This document shows, in pieces, positions 1-7,700 of a stretch of 23,854 bases of DNA. The translations under genes were made by a program, and so were the position numbers. The notes below the pieces were generated by a model. The model was not told the DNA's origin. It made no database searches and saw only the letters and a list, made by a program, of their open reading frames with translations. The stretch is from Candidatus Bathyarchaeota archaeon (GTDB lineage: Archaea > Thermoproteota > Bathyarchaeia > Bathyarchaeales > Bathycorpusculaceae), in assembly GCA_018396615.1 (NCBI GenBank), contig JAGTQT010000001.1, positions 28,910 through 52,763 of the forward strand. Direction: 5' to 3'. How positions within the stretch are numbered: position 1 is the first letter of the stretch; the number at the start of each line of letters is the position of its first letter.

Positions 1-1
1 A

Positions 2-40
2 AGAATGAAGGCTGGAGCAGAAGGAGAAGGACAATGTTAG
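2..40 (+). other. Possible 3' end of an upstream gene
   Basis: The frame starting at base 2 stays open for 12 codons and ends in TAG at 38-40, overlapping the first codons of the cysteine desulfurase gene. It would code for a tail reading RMKAGAEGEGQC. Too little is present to identify it. If real, it would be the gene upstream in the same operon, perhaps another Suf component, but that is only a guess from position. The Shine-Dalgarno of the next gene lies inside this stretch. Confidence 0.2.
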
Positions 41-1269
41 ATGTAGATAAAATTCGGGAAGATTTTCCGATATTGAAGCGGAAAATCAACGGATACCCCC
101 TCATCTACTTCGATAATGCGGCAACATCTCAGAAGCCAATACAAGTTATCAGCGCAGTAACAGAGTTTTATGAGCACCATAACGCGAACATTCACCGCGC
201 CGTTTATACGCTTTCGCAAGAAGCGTCAGAACTATATGAGAAAGCACACGAAGAGGTTGCCTCATTTATAAATGCGAAAGGAATAGAAGAAACAATTTTT
301 GTGCGGGGAACTACGGAGGCGATAAACCTTGTTGCCTACGCTTGGGGTCTTCACAAGTTGCGGAAGGAAGATGAAGTTCTAGTTACTTTAATGGAGCATC
401 ACAGCAACATTGTTCCTTGGGAAAATTTGTCAAAAATTCGCGGCTTTAGAGTTAAATATGCTAGGATTCGAGAAGACGGAACGTTAGACTACCAGTCTCT
501 CGAAGACATGATCTCTAAAAAAACGAAACTTGTTTGTGTATCTCACGTGTCTAATGTTACCGGCGTTGTGAATGATGTAAAAAAAATTGCTAAGCTTGCC
601 CATGAATTCGATGCCTTAGTTCTTGTTGATGGTGCTCAGTCTGCGCCGCACATGCCTGTGGATGTCAAAGATTTGAGTGTGGATTTTTTTGCGTTTTCGG
701 GGCACAAAATGCTGGCGCCGACAGGGATCGGCGTCCTTTACGGAAAACGCGAGCTCCTTGAGAAAATGGAGCCCTTCCACGGCGGCGGCGAAATGATCCG
801 CGAGGTTTCATATGACTCCGCTAGAGATCGTTGTTCTATTTCTTGGAATGAATTGCCTTGGAAGTTTGAAGCTGGCACACCTAATAGCTGCGGCGGTATA
901 GGCCTAATGGAAGCTGTGCGGTATCTGAAAAATATTGGTATGGACAACGTTGTTAGTTACGAGAAAGAGTTAACAGATTATGCGGCAGATCGGCTGAAGG
1001 AGTGTAAAAAAGTCACGGTTTTTGGACCGAAAAACCCCAAGGTGAAATGCGGCATAATACCTTTAAACGTCGAAGGGATGAGCTCCCATGATGTGGCTTT
1101 GCTACTTGACAGTTATGGTATTATGCTTCGAAGCGGTTTCCATTGTGCTCAACCATTACACCAGTTAATAGGGCTAAAATCATCAGCGAGAGCAAGCTTT
1201 TACATTTACAACACAAAAGCAGAGATTGACCGCCTTATTACAGTTCTTCAGGAGATCGAACAAGCCTAA
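34..1269 (+). CDS. sufS: SufS-type cysteine desulfurase
   Basis: PLP-dependent class V aminotransferase-fold enzyme of 411 residues that takes sulfur from cysteine, giving alanine and an enzyme persulfide for Fe-S cluster assembly in the cytoplasm. Seen: the PLP aspartate in VDGAQ (D199, Q202), the Schiff-base lysine in FSGHKM (K225), and the catalytic cysteine in RSGFHCAQP (C371), the short-loop arrangement of the SufS/CsdA group, followed by SARASFYIYNT (R386). Length is normal for SufS (about 405-415). The ATG has a purine-rich Shine-Dalgarno (AGAAGGAGAAGG) just upstream. The next small gene begins in the stop codon (TAATG), so the two are probably cotranslated. SufBCD genes are not in the window and might lie upstream. 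Family call is firm; physiological sulfur acceptor is inferred. Confidence 0.93.
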   Translation: MLDVDKIREDFPILKRKINGYPLIYFDNAATSQKPIQVISAVTEFYEHHNANIHRAVYTLSQEASELYEKAHEEVASFINAKGIEETIFVRGTTEAINLVAYAWGLHKLRKEDEVLVTLMEHHSNIVPWENLSKIRGFRVKYARIREDGTLDYQSLEDMISKKTKLVCVSHVSNVTGVVNDVKKIAKLAHEFDALVLVDGAQSAPHMPVDVKDLSVDFFAFSGHKMLAPTGIGVLYGKRELLEKMEPFHGGGEMIREVSYDSARDRCSISWNELPWKFEAGTPNSCGGIGLMEAVRYLKNIGMDNVVSYEKELTDYAADRLKECKKVTVFGPKNPKVKCGIIPLNVEGMSSHDVALLLDSYGIMLRSGFHCAQPLHQLIGLKSSARASFYIYNTKAEIDRLITVLQEIEQA

Positions 1270-1538
1270 TGAGCGTAGTCGACAATTATGTTGCTAGAAT
1301 CGATGAAGCATGCGGCGAAGAAAAAGATCTGATAGTCATATTCAAGTACGACAAAAAAGACGAAGCAATCAAGAAAATTCTTGAAAAGGCAAAAAGAGAG
1401 AAAACGGTATCAGTCATGATTTTCGAGCTAACCTTTAGAAATACTTCTTTTCGTGTTTATGCAACAGGCAAAGCCATTTTCAGGAAATTGAAAGGCAAAG
1501 ACGAGTTACGGAGTATACTAACCGAGCTGCTATCATGA
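1269..1538 (+). CDS. Unknown small protein coupled to SufS
   Basis: An 89-residue protein that I do not recognise. Its ATG overlaps the sufS stop by one base, so expression is probably coupled to the desulfurase. The sequence is charged and looks alpha/beta: an acidic N-terminus, a strand-like DLIVIFKYD, a lysine-rich helix (about residues 30-45), two strand-like stretches (TVSVMIFELTF and FRVYATGK), then a C-terminal helix. It has one cysteine (C15) and no CxxC pair, which argues against a zinc ribbon or rubredoxin. Position suggests an accessory role in Fe-S or sulfur transfer, but nothing in the sequence proves that. Confidence 0.7.
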   Translation: MSVVDNYVARIDEACGEEKDLIVIFKYDKKDEAIKKILEKAKREKTVSVMIFELTFRNTSFRVYATGKAIFRKLKGKDELRSILTELLS

Positions 1539-1563
1539 GCGAAAGAGGCTTTGTTCCCGCTTT

Positions 1564-2112
1564 TTATTGCTCAGCTTGCTTGATAACAGAAAAATCTGCC
1601 GCAAACTCGAATTTGTTGGCAAAATCCACGTTTTTAGGTTTAAAGTAGATTCTCTCTGGCACACCGTCATGCAGGTACACGATGTAAAGCAGATCTTTTC
1701 CAAGACCGTGTTTTTCTAGGTCGGCGATAGAGTTTTTGGCTTTCTCAAGTTTGTCGATCTTGCTTTTCAGTTCTTCTATCGCCTCGAAAAGTATCTCAGC
1801 TTCTCCTATGCTGTCTGCGCACAGCATGATGTCTCTGAATTGTATCCACTCTGTTAAAGTGCTAGTTTTCTTGTTTTCTTTTTTAGCTGTTTTGCCTCCT
1901 GTTTTAAACAGCTTCTGCAGTTCAGCAATTTTCTTTGTCCACTCCTGATCTTTTGATGACTCGGGATTTCTCAGAAGGCTTCCGAGCCATTGGCTATAAT
2001 CTTCCAGAAGCATTTTGTTCTGGTTTATTTCAGTCTCCGTGGTTTCACGTAACTCTTTTGGAGAGTAGAAGGTTCTAATTTCGGTTAAACATCCATCCAT
2101 TTCTAACACCAC
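1564..2112 (-). CDS. Unknown coiled-coil protein (distal gene of pair)
   Basis: 182 residues, not recognised. The GTG start at 2112 overlaps the stop of the upstream gene by one base (TAGTG), pointing to translational coupling; an ATG four codons downstream (2100) is an alternative start. No strong Shine-Dalgarno is visible. The middle (about residues 50-80) is lysine-rich, a helical heptad-like segment lies around 105-135 (IEELKSKIDKLEKAK), and the C-terminus (about 145-175) looks like a small beta-rich unit with GKDLLYIVYLHDG and YFKPKN. There is no signal peptide or TM segment, so it is probably cytoplasmic. It ends 25 bases from the convergent sufS-linked gene. Confidence 0.7.
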   Translation of the reverse strand: MVLEMDGCLTEIRTFYSPKELRETTETEINQNKMLLEDYSQWLGSLLRNPESSKDQEWTKKIAELQKLFKTGGKTAKKENKKTSTLTEWIQFRDIMLCADSIGEAEILFEAIEELKSKIDKLEKAKNSIADLEKHGLGKDLLYIVYLHDGVPERIYFKPKNVDFANKFEFAADFSVIKQAEQ

Positions 2113-2657
2113 TACTTTTTCAATTTTTCTTCACTATAGCTTTCTTGCTCAATGTTTACGCTAATGGTTTTGGCTAGACTTTTCAGTTCTTTTTTGACAT
2201 TTTCCAGAAACCTTGTCCTCTTGTTCAGCTTTTTCTTGTACGTGTTTACGGCTTTAGCGAGTTCTGGAACCACATTCTGCAGAATCGCCATCACAATGGC
2301 AGATGGGTATTCCGCTAGGGATGCCGTAGTTTTTTCATTGTTTTCATAGATCAGTGTCAAATATCCTTCCTCGTCTAGCACTGCATTTTTGGCAACCTTA
2401 TTTTTCCCGTTTAGGTTTTGTCCTGCTATGGTTAGGTTGACTTGTAGCTCTTTTAGAATATGCTTCAGCAGTTGGCATACTTCTTTGACAAGCACTTTTT
2501 CTTCTGTTAGGTATTCGCTTATTTGCTGCGTTTCTCGGCTAAGGAGGGCTAAAAGTTCCTGAAGTTTCTCTTCGCTTTCATCTTCCTCTGAAAGCGTTGT
2601 GGAAAATAAGAACGCTGGTGGTTCGTTTGGCTGGGCGGTGTTTTCTGTTGTTTCCAT
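2112..2657 (-). CDS. Unknown helical protein (first gene of pair)
   Basis: 181 residues, not recognised. ATG start with a good Shine-Dalgarno (GAGGAAAT, about 5 bases before the ATG); an AT-rich CTATTATT element on this strand at 2716-2723 could be its TATA box. The N-terminal 30 residues are acidic and proline-containing, probably disordered. A long helix-rich segment follows (about 30-75), then a short strand-like part (EEGYLTLIYENNEK, about 95-110), then a basic helical C-terminus rich in Lys/Arg (about 130-165). No TM segment or metal motif. It overlaps the next gene by one base. The two proteins, both helical and cotranslated, may form a complex; this is inferred from arrangement only. 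Confidence 0.7.
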   Translation of the reverse strand: METTENTAQPNEPPAFLFSTTLSEEDESEEKLQELLALLSRETQQISEYLTEEKVLVKEVCQLLKHILKELQVNLTIAGQNLNGKNKVAKNAVLDEEGYLTLIYENNEKTTASLAEYPSAIVMAILQNVVPELAKAVNTYKKKLNKRTRFLENVKKELKSLAKTISVNIEQESYSEEKLKK

Positions 2658-2967
2658 CGGATTTCCTCATATTCTTCGATAATCGTGCCTTTGTGGAGAC
2701 TGTCAGGGCGCAATGAATAATAGGGTTAGTATGTTGCGGGCTTTCACACACACGATTGTTGTGGTGCCAGTAGATGTGCTGGCTAGTTGTGAAAACATTA
2801 ACCTTTGGTCTTACGGCTTCATGCAGCTTTGGAATGTAAATGTAAGTTTTTGGGATCTCTGTGCTCTCTTTTCATTTGTCTGGTTTCAATTTTTAGCCGG
2901 TTGCATTAGAAACAGCAAAAATGGAACGCTGCAAATAGGAATGGCTTAATGCGAGCTTGTAAAAACC
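2658..2967. other. Non-coding stretch with no convincing gene
   Basis: Between the divergent unknown pair and the TrmB-family regulator. The part nearest 2657 holds the leader and a probable TATA box (2716-2723, minus strand) of the leftward pair. A 78-codon frame at 2713-2949 on the plus strand has no Shine-Dalgarno and an odd Phe/Trp/Cys-rich composition, so I do not call it a gene. I see no RNA gene in it. Confidence 0.5.
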
Positions 2968-2988
2968 TAGAAGCATGTAAGGCTTCTA
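2968..2988 (+). terminator. Hairpin followed by T-rich run
   Basis: Perfect 7-bp inverted repeat TAGAAGC / GCTTCTA with a 7-base loop, followed directly by TTTTATGG. Shape resembles an intrinsic terminator, but no convincing gene precedes it on this strand, and archaeal termination depends mainly on T-runs. It could equally be part of the control region of the following regulator gene. Confidence 0.25.
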
Positions 2989-3009
2989 TTTTATGGTCAT
3001 GCATGATCA

Positions 3010-3055
3010 TGTACTTGTAATCTGTATCTTAGATATGTATTTGTAACCTATCTTA
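3010..3055. repeat. Imperfect tandem repeat upstream of the regulator
   Basis: Two related units about 26 bases apart: TGTACTTGTAATCTGTATCTTA at 3010 and TGTATTTGTAACCTATCTTA at 3036. Just before them is a run of small palindromes (TCATGCATGA, CATGATCATG). Lying 10-60 bases upstream of the TATA-like palindrome of the TrmB-family gene, they are candidate regulator-binding sites, possibly for autoregulation. No binding evidence exists in the sequence beyond this geometry. Confidence 0.4.
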
Positions 3056-3066
3056 CGAATTCAGAA

Positions 3067-3079
3067 GTATAAAATATAC
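3067..3079 (+). promoter_or_regulatory. TATA-like palindrome of the TrmB-family gene
   Basis: GTATAAAATATAC is a perfect inverted repeat (GTATA-AAA-TATAC) and a good archaeal TATA box. Initiation about 25 bases downstream would leave a leader of roughly 40-45 bases before the ATG at 3143. TrmB-type regulators often bind palindromes that overlap or flank TATA boxes, so this may be promoter and operator in one; that is inference. Confidence 0.5.
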
Positions 3080-3142
3080 CAAAAGTAAATCGGATTCTGT
3101 CTCAGAAACCGAACAAGGAGCAAGGCAACAAGGGAACAAAAA

Positions 3143-4015
3143 ATGGAATTATCAATAGAAAAACCAGAAACCATAGTCAAACTCTACGATGAAAACTCCG
3201 GTTTATGGAAATTCGTACGCACCGATAAGGGACCAAATAAATCTCTGGAAACCATAGAAAAAGCACTGCATAGACTTGGGCTGTCCAAAAACGAAGTCAG
3301 AGTATACCTATACATAGCAAGAACAGGCGAACATAAAGCAAGCGAAATCTCCGAAGCACTAGCACTCCATAGAACCGAAACCTACAGAATACTGCGTGAT
3401 CTTGAAAAGAAAGGCTTGACCTCTTCAGTTTTTGAAAAACCCCTGAAATTCATTGCTACTCCTTTTGAAAAAGCTCTGGACGTGCTTATAGAAACTAAAA
3501 AAATGAAAATAAACCTGCTTGAAAAAAGAAAGAGCAACCTTTGCAGTCTTTGGCTTTCGCTTCCTAAAACCGAGATTGAACAAGAAAGAAAAGAAGTGTT
3601 CCAAATCCTTGAGGGCGAAGAACAAATCAACCTCAAAGCAGATGAAATCGTAACCAACACGACGAAAGAAATGTTTGTATTCTTCTCCGAGCAAGACATT
3701 GCAGGATTTTACCATGCCGGGCTTCTAGACAAACTTGAAACAGCATCACGAAACGGCATAAGCATTCAGTTACTAGCTAACTATTCACCTAAAAGCTGCT
3801 TTTTCTTGGAAAAGACCAAACTAAAAAAAGCCAAATACTCCGCATCAACAGTAGATGGGCTACCAACCTTCATACTTGCAGACAACGAGCAACTGCTTCT
3901 GCTGATCAGGAAAAATAATGGTAAGAAACGAGTCGCGGCTCTTTGGACAAATTATGATGCTTTCACAAAAGCGCTTAAGGCACTGTTCTTGGAACTCTGG
4001 AATAGTAGCCACTAA
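3143..4015 (+). CDS. TrmB-family transcriptional regulator
   Basis: 290-residue DNA-binding regulator. Residues about 36-105 form a TrmB-type winged helix-turn-helix: ALHRLGLSKNEVRVYLYIA, then KASEISEALALHRTETYRIL as the recognition region, then LEKKGL and the wing. A basic linker helix (about 115-150) leads to a C-terminal domain (about 155-285) that resembles the phospholipase-D-like effector domain of TrmB proteins. The 35-residue N-terminal extension is longer than usual. In characterised archaeal members the effector is a sugar; the ligand here is unknown. The gene converges on the glycan-locus flippase, overlapping by 4 bases, so a role in controlling that locus is possible but unproven. 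Confidence 0.85.
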   Translation: MELSIEKPETIVKLYDENSGLWKFVRTDKGPNKSLETIEKALHRLGLSKNEVRVYLYIARTGEHKASEISEALALHRTETYRILRDLEKKGLTSSVFEKPLKFIATPFEKALDVLIETKKMKINLLEKRKSNLCSLWLSLPKTEIEQERKEVFQILEGEEQINLKADEIVTNTTKEMFVFFSEQDIAGFYHAGLLDKLETASRNGISIQLLANYSPKSCFFLEKTKLKKAKYSASTVDGLPTFILADNEQLLLLIRKNNGKKRVAALWTNYDAFTKALKALFLELWNSSH

Positions 4016-5526
4016 CCGCTAAATGGCTTTTTTATCTTTTTCAGCACCATCATTATCAAATATCTTGCTTCTGCATCAGTAACAGCCAAAATGGTGAAAT
4101 AGATAATTCCGCCCAAAGCAGTCATGCCCAATGTCGGCATGATTTTTGTTGGACGTGGAAGAATGTACAAGGTTGCCCCCATCACTAGAGAAGCTAAAAC
4201 GTACTTTGCAATGCTGTTCCACGGAATCTCCACTTTGATCATTTTGCGCACGATGAAAAGCTGTATAGCAAACGTTACAAGCCTCGCAGACGCGTTAATT
4301 ATACTAGTATAGAACGCAGCCTGTAATGGGTGTTCTCCAGCCAAGCTTGTCAGAACATAGTATGTTGACGGTATCGTTATCGTGAAGTGAAGATATGGTA
4401 ACGAGAAAGCAATGAAAAGGCGGCTTTTCATCAACTCTTTAAACGATATTTTTGCTTTCGCATCCACAGTCTCTGCACCGAAAAGGACATACCCAAAAAC
4501 GGTTCCAATAGTCAAAACCAGTGCGTCAAGGGCCAAAACAATCAGTATTGGCACGTTCTGCTCATAACCCACAACGCCCTCATAGCTGGTTCCCATAATC
4601 GTCAAGTAAGATTGCGAAAGCGCTATGACACCGGTCGTCATGGGAACCGCAAACATAAGCACAGTTCTTAATGAGGTTGTAATGTCCTCTGGTTTGCGCT
4701 CAGCAAGCAGTTTAGGAGTTAAAGCGAAAGCAAGAAAAGCGGAATATGTGATCACGTTAGCAATTAGTGAAGATACGCCGTAGTTGCTTCTTCCACCTTC
4801 TCCGCCTTGGCTGAATAGCATTATAAATATGAGAGCTGCCACTTGCCCTCCAGCGACTTGGTAGATGTTCAGCACGGACCCTTTTAGCCACTCTTTCACG
4901 TAGCTCCATTTGATCTTGTCACGTAGCTCTTTTGTCAGCAATGCTAAGTAGTACATTGCTTGGAGTGCCATTGCAAAAATTAGGCTTATAAGTGCTCCTT
5001 GAAGCGGCTGTTTAAACTCGATAATAAATATATAGCCTAGAACAAGCTTGCAGGCTTCGGCGATCATTAAACCGAAACCGAGAACATGTGCTTTCTTTAC
5101 CCGCAGACATGACTCGAAGACATTGATTGTGTAGATTTCCACGATCTCTGCGGCAACAATATAGTACAGGATGACATACCCTTCGCCTATTTTCAAGAAC
5201 GTCGTGATAAGGGGTACTATTGGGACATAAACAAGCGTAGCTATAAGGGAAATCACCAAGTTAGCAGCTATTCCGGTTTTTGCCGCTCCTTCTTCGCCTC
5301 GCGCCATAAAACGCATAGACCAAAAGGGAATTATACCCGCCAGCAACGTGAAGTACGCAGTTATATCATTTATGTTAAACCACATGTCATACTCTGTTTT
5401 CAGTCCTAACCCAAGGGTCTGACGGGCAATCATTAGCTGGAAGGCAAAACCTGTAACTACGCTGACAAGTCTTGCGGCAAAAATCACGAAACCCGAATAC
5501 TGCAACTTGATTTCGTTTTTCGTCAA
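4012..5526 (-). CDS. Polysaccharide flippase (MATE/MVF-type, RfbX/Wzx-like)
   Basis: 504-residue polytopic membrane protein with about 12-14 hydrophobic segments from residue 12 to the end and short basic loops; the N-terminus (FVIFAARLVSVVTGFAFQL) resembles that of polysaccharide-biosynthesis flippases. The likely job is to move lipid-linked oligosaccharide from the inner to the outer face of the cell membrane, the last cytoplasmic step for the sugar genes upstream in the same direction. The start is TTG at 5526, with GAAGGA a few bases before it. It is the last gene of the leftward operon, 18 bases after the short dehydrogenase. Its stop overlaps that of the convergent regulator. The exact substrate cannot be read from the sequence. 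Confidence 0.85.
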   Translation of the reverse strand: MTKNEIKLQYSGFVIFAARLVSVVTGFAFQLMIARQTLGLGLKTEYDMWFNINDITAYFTLLAGIIPFWSMRFMARGEEGAAKTGIAANLVISLIATLVYVPIVPLITTFLKIGEGYVILYYIVAAEIVEIYTINVFESCLRVKKAHVLGFGLMIAEACKLVLGYIFIIEFKQPLQGALISLIFAMALQAMYYLALLTKELRDKIKWSYVKEWLKGSVLNIYQVAGGQVAALIFIMLFSQGGEGGRSNYGVSSLIANVITYSAFLAFALTPKLLAERKPEDITTSLRTVLMFAVPMTTGVIALSQSYLTIMGTSYEGVVGYEQNVPILIVLALDALVLTIGTVFGYVLFGAETVDAKAKISFKELMKSRLFIAFSLPYLHFTITIPSTYYVLTSLAGEHPLQAAFYTSIINASARLVTFAIQLFIVRKMIKVEIPWNSIAKYVLASLVMGATLYILPRPTKIMPTLGMTALGGIIYFTILAVTDAEARYLIMMVLKKIKKPFSG

Positions 5527-5544
5527 CGTCCTTCACAATTGCAA

Positions 5545-6366
5545 TTATTTTAGCTTGTGAATTATTTTCTTGTAAACATCATCGACCTGCATTGCGCTCT
5601 GCACAAGTCTTGCTGAACTTGTCAGAGATGTGAAGTATTTAGAATCTTTCGGCAGACAGTGGCCTCCAATTCCTTCTCGTGCTTCAGGGATTTCTATGTT
5701 CCATTTTGTGTTGCATGCGGTACGTAGCTCGTCAAAATTCATGCCAAGCTCGTTGCACACCATTTTAAGTTCTTCGGCAAAGGCTATTTGGATGTACCGG
5801 AAAGTTTGTTCAGAGATCTTGGACATCTCAGCAATTTCTATTGAAGAAACTTTGTGTAGCGGTATTTTCAGCAAATCCTTGTAAAACGCCCAGCCTTTTC
5901 TCATGCTGACGCCATCTATGGCACCGATCACTCTGCGCTGTCTGACTCCATGCCTCACAGGATCTCCGCTCCAGAAACGATGAGGCACATGAACTAAGTG
6001 CACCTGCCATTTGAAAATCTCTTCATAGAGTTTTCTACATAAACCCGGAATTATCGTGCTTTCTATGGAGACTAAGCATTTTTCGGAAGTGGACGTTTCG
6101 CGTTGTTTTTCAATAACTTTGCGGCCCGCGTCATAGATAGATGAAAAATCTGGGCTGTCATTTTTGAGACCTGCGTAAACGCATATAATATAAATCTGTG
6201 AAAAAGGTATTTTCTTCCAATCCGTTGTAGCTTCTATTCCAAGTCTTTTGGCTCTTTCAGCAGCGCTCTCATTTATGTCGTAGCCGAAAACTTTCATGTT
6301 TTTCTCAAGAATGTATTTCGCTGAAGGCAGTCCTACCTCGCCAAGACCTAAAACACAAACATTCAA
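5545..6366 (-). CDS. Short UDP-glucose/GDP-mannose dehydrogenase-like protein
   Basis: 273 residues. The N-terminal Rossmann fold has GLGEVG (7-12), a strand end at D30, and STIIPG (103-108); the central helical domain contains K183; GIGGHCLPKD (232-241) carries the nucleophilic cysteine C237. These match NAD-dependent UDP-sugar 6-dehydrogenases, which oxidise C6 to a carboxylate. Full-length enzymes have about 420-450 residues; the C-terminal nucleotide-sugar-binding domain is entirely missing, and the gene ends cleanly at TAA. The central helix also departs from the usual N and NE residues (Q187, E198-E199). Substrate or even reaction may therefore differ. TTG start at 6366, AGAGG about 12 bases upstream; a TATA-like element lies at 6411-6420. 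A second protein of the same shape is at 13683-14531. Confidence 0.8.
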   Translation of the reverse strand: MNVCVLGLGEVGLPSAKYILEKNMKVFGYDINESAAERAKRLGIEATTDWKKIPFSQIYIICVYAGLKNDSPDFSSIYDAGRKVIEKQRETSTSEKCLVSIESTIIPGLCRKLYEEIFKWQVHLVHVPHRFWSGDPVRHGVRQRRVIGAIDGVSMRKGWAFYKDLLKIPLHKVSSIEIAEMSKISEQTFRYIQIAFAEELKMVCNELGMNFDELRTACNTKWNIEIPEAREGIGGHCLPKDSKYFTSLTSSARLVQSAMQVDDVYKKIIHKLK

Positions 6367-6410
6367 TTTGAATATACGCCTCTGTTAGGTTCACAAATTA
6401 ACTATTTCGC

Positions 6411-6420
6411 CATTATAAGG
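6411..6420 (-). promoter_or_regulatory. Possible internal promoter before the short dehydrogenase
   Basis: CCTTATAATG on the minus strand, about 45 bases before the TTG start at 6366, in a 60-base gap inside an otherwise tightly packed operon. Initiation about 25 bases downstream would leave a leader of about 20 bases with the AGAGG motif. It would let the dehydrogenase and flippase be made independently of the upstream genes. Confidence 0.35.
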
Positions 6421-6426
6421 TTACCC

Positions 6427-7677
6427 TCAGTCTTTGGCAACTTCTTTGAGAATTTCAGCGAATCTTCTTGCCATTTCTCGGTAACTGTATTTACTGATTT
6501 TTGACACGTTTTCTTTGTAAGACACTTTGCCTTTTTTCTCGTATTCTGCGTAGAAAGCAACTAAGGCTTCTTTGATTGCATTTTTATCTGAACAGTAGAT
6601 GCCCGAATCTGTTTCGATCAGCAATTTGCTCACAGCGTCATCGCCAAAACCGCCTGTAGCGAGAATGGGTCTTTGAGATGCCAAGTACTCGAAAATTTTA
6701 CCCGTGTGCACGCCTCTCTCTTGGGCGTCCTCCCAGTTAAGCAAAAGCAAAATCTGCGATTCTCTCTGCTTCTCTAGGGAAGCTTGTCTTGATATTACGC
6801 CGTGCTGTTTGACTATATCTGACAATCCAAGTTTTTCAGCGCAACTTGCTAGCTGTTCGTTATGTGGTCCATAAAATCTAACTTCTATCATGCTTCTTGG
6901 GATCCTTTCTTGATCAACTAGCTCCTTTAACACCGCTAGAAACTTTGAGGGATCTTGTTTGCGATAGATTTGCCCCGTGTAGGTTACTGAAAAGTTAGGT
7001 GTTAAAGATGTTTTTCCAGTGTTCAGCATTTCGGGGTCAAAGCCATTGTAGATTGTTTCTACCTTCTTCTGGTGCAGCGTTTTTAGCTTTCTCGCCCACT
7101 CTTCGGAAACGGTGATCATTGCATCCGCATTTGCCATGGTTTTTAGTTCCAGTTTTGTTTCGAACAGTTTTCTTATGAAACTGTAAGGGTAGCTGTGGTT
7201 CTGCGTCCATAGATCGCGGAAATCAGCAATCCAAGGCGTTCCATGTCTTTTTTTAAGCTCAGACGCAATAAGATGGCTGGTTACCGGCGAAGAACTGCTT
7301 ATAATTGCATCTATCTTCTCGTCACGCAGCAACCTACTTCCTGCGCTAAGAGCAAAGGGTTTCCATCCTTTCTCCGCATCAGGGTACTGCGTTATCTCGC
7401 GATAATATCGATAAAAAAACCTTAGTAGAGAAAAAATCTTCCCATGTTTTCCGCTTGCCGCATGACGCTTTCCGTAAGGTGAACTGTACCCAAAAGTTTC
7501 CACAACCCGCGTGGTTTTCTTGAAATCATTCGGGGGTCCAAAATGGGTTTCAGGGTTTTCTCCAAGCGGTGTTGTCAAGACAACGGGCTCCCAGCCAAAC
7601 TCCGGAAGATATTTGGCCAGTCCTGGGATTCTTGGGGACGCATGATACAAGTGAGCTACAACTAATACCTTTCTCAT
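6427..7677 (-). CDS. GT4-family glycosyltransferase
   Basis: 416-residue GT-B enzyme that transfers a sugar from a nucleotide donor to the growing glycan at the inner face of the membrane. Seen: an N-terminal Rossmann half beginning MRKVLVVAHLYHASPRIPG, with PWIADFRDLW (148-157) typical of this GT4 branch; a linker around YNGFD (210-214); and the donor-binding half with VTYTGQIY (231-238) and GKIFEYLASQRPILA (326-340), where the E of the EX7E-type motif sits. No TM segment. ATG start at 7677 with GAGGAAA about 13 bases upstream. It follows the DegT gene by 23 bases. Donor and acceptor sugars cannot be told from sequence. Confidence 0.88.
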   Translation of the reverse strand: MRKVLVVAHLYHASPRIPGLAKYLPEFGWEPVVLTTPLGENPETHFGPPNDFKKTTRVVETFGYSSPYGKRHAASGKHGKIFSLLRFFYRYYREITQYPDAEKGWKPFALSAGSRLLRDEKIDAIISSSSPVTSHLIASELKKRHGTPWIADFRDLWTQNHSYPYSFIRKLFETKLELKTMANADAMITVSEEWARKLKTLHQKKVETIYNGFDPEMLNTGKTSLTPNFSVTYTGQIYRKQDPSKFLAVLKELVDQERIPRSMIEVRFYGPHNEQLASCAEKLGLSDIVKQHGVISRQASLEKQRESQILLLLNWEDAQERGVHTGKIFEYLASQRPILATGGFGDDAVSKLLIETDSGIYCSDKNAIKEALVAFYAEYEKKGKVSYKENVSKISKYSYREMARRFAEILKEVAKD

Positions 7678-7700
7678 TTTCAGTTTTTTTCCTCTATGAG

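Noticed and set aside
2713..2949. Open frame of 78 codons on the plus strand between the unknown pair and the regulator gene
   Set aside because: No Shine-Dalgarno, an unnatural mix of Trp, Phe and Cys, no family resemblance, and it overlies the likely promoter of the leftward pair. The hairpin after it is the only thing in its favour.
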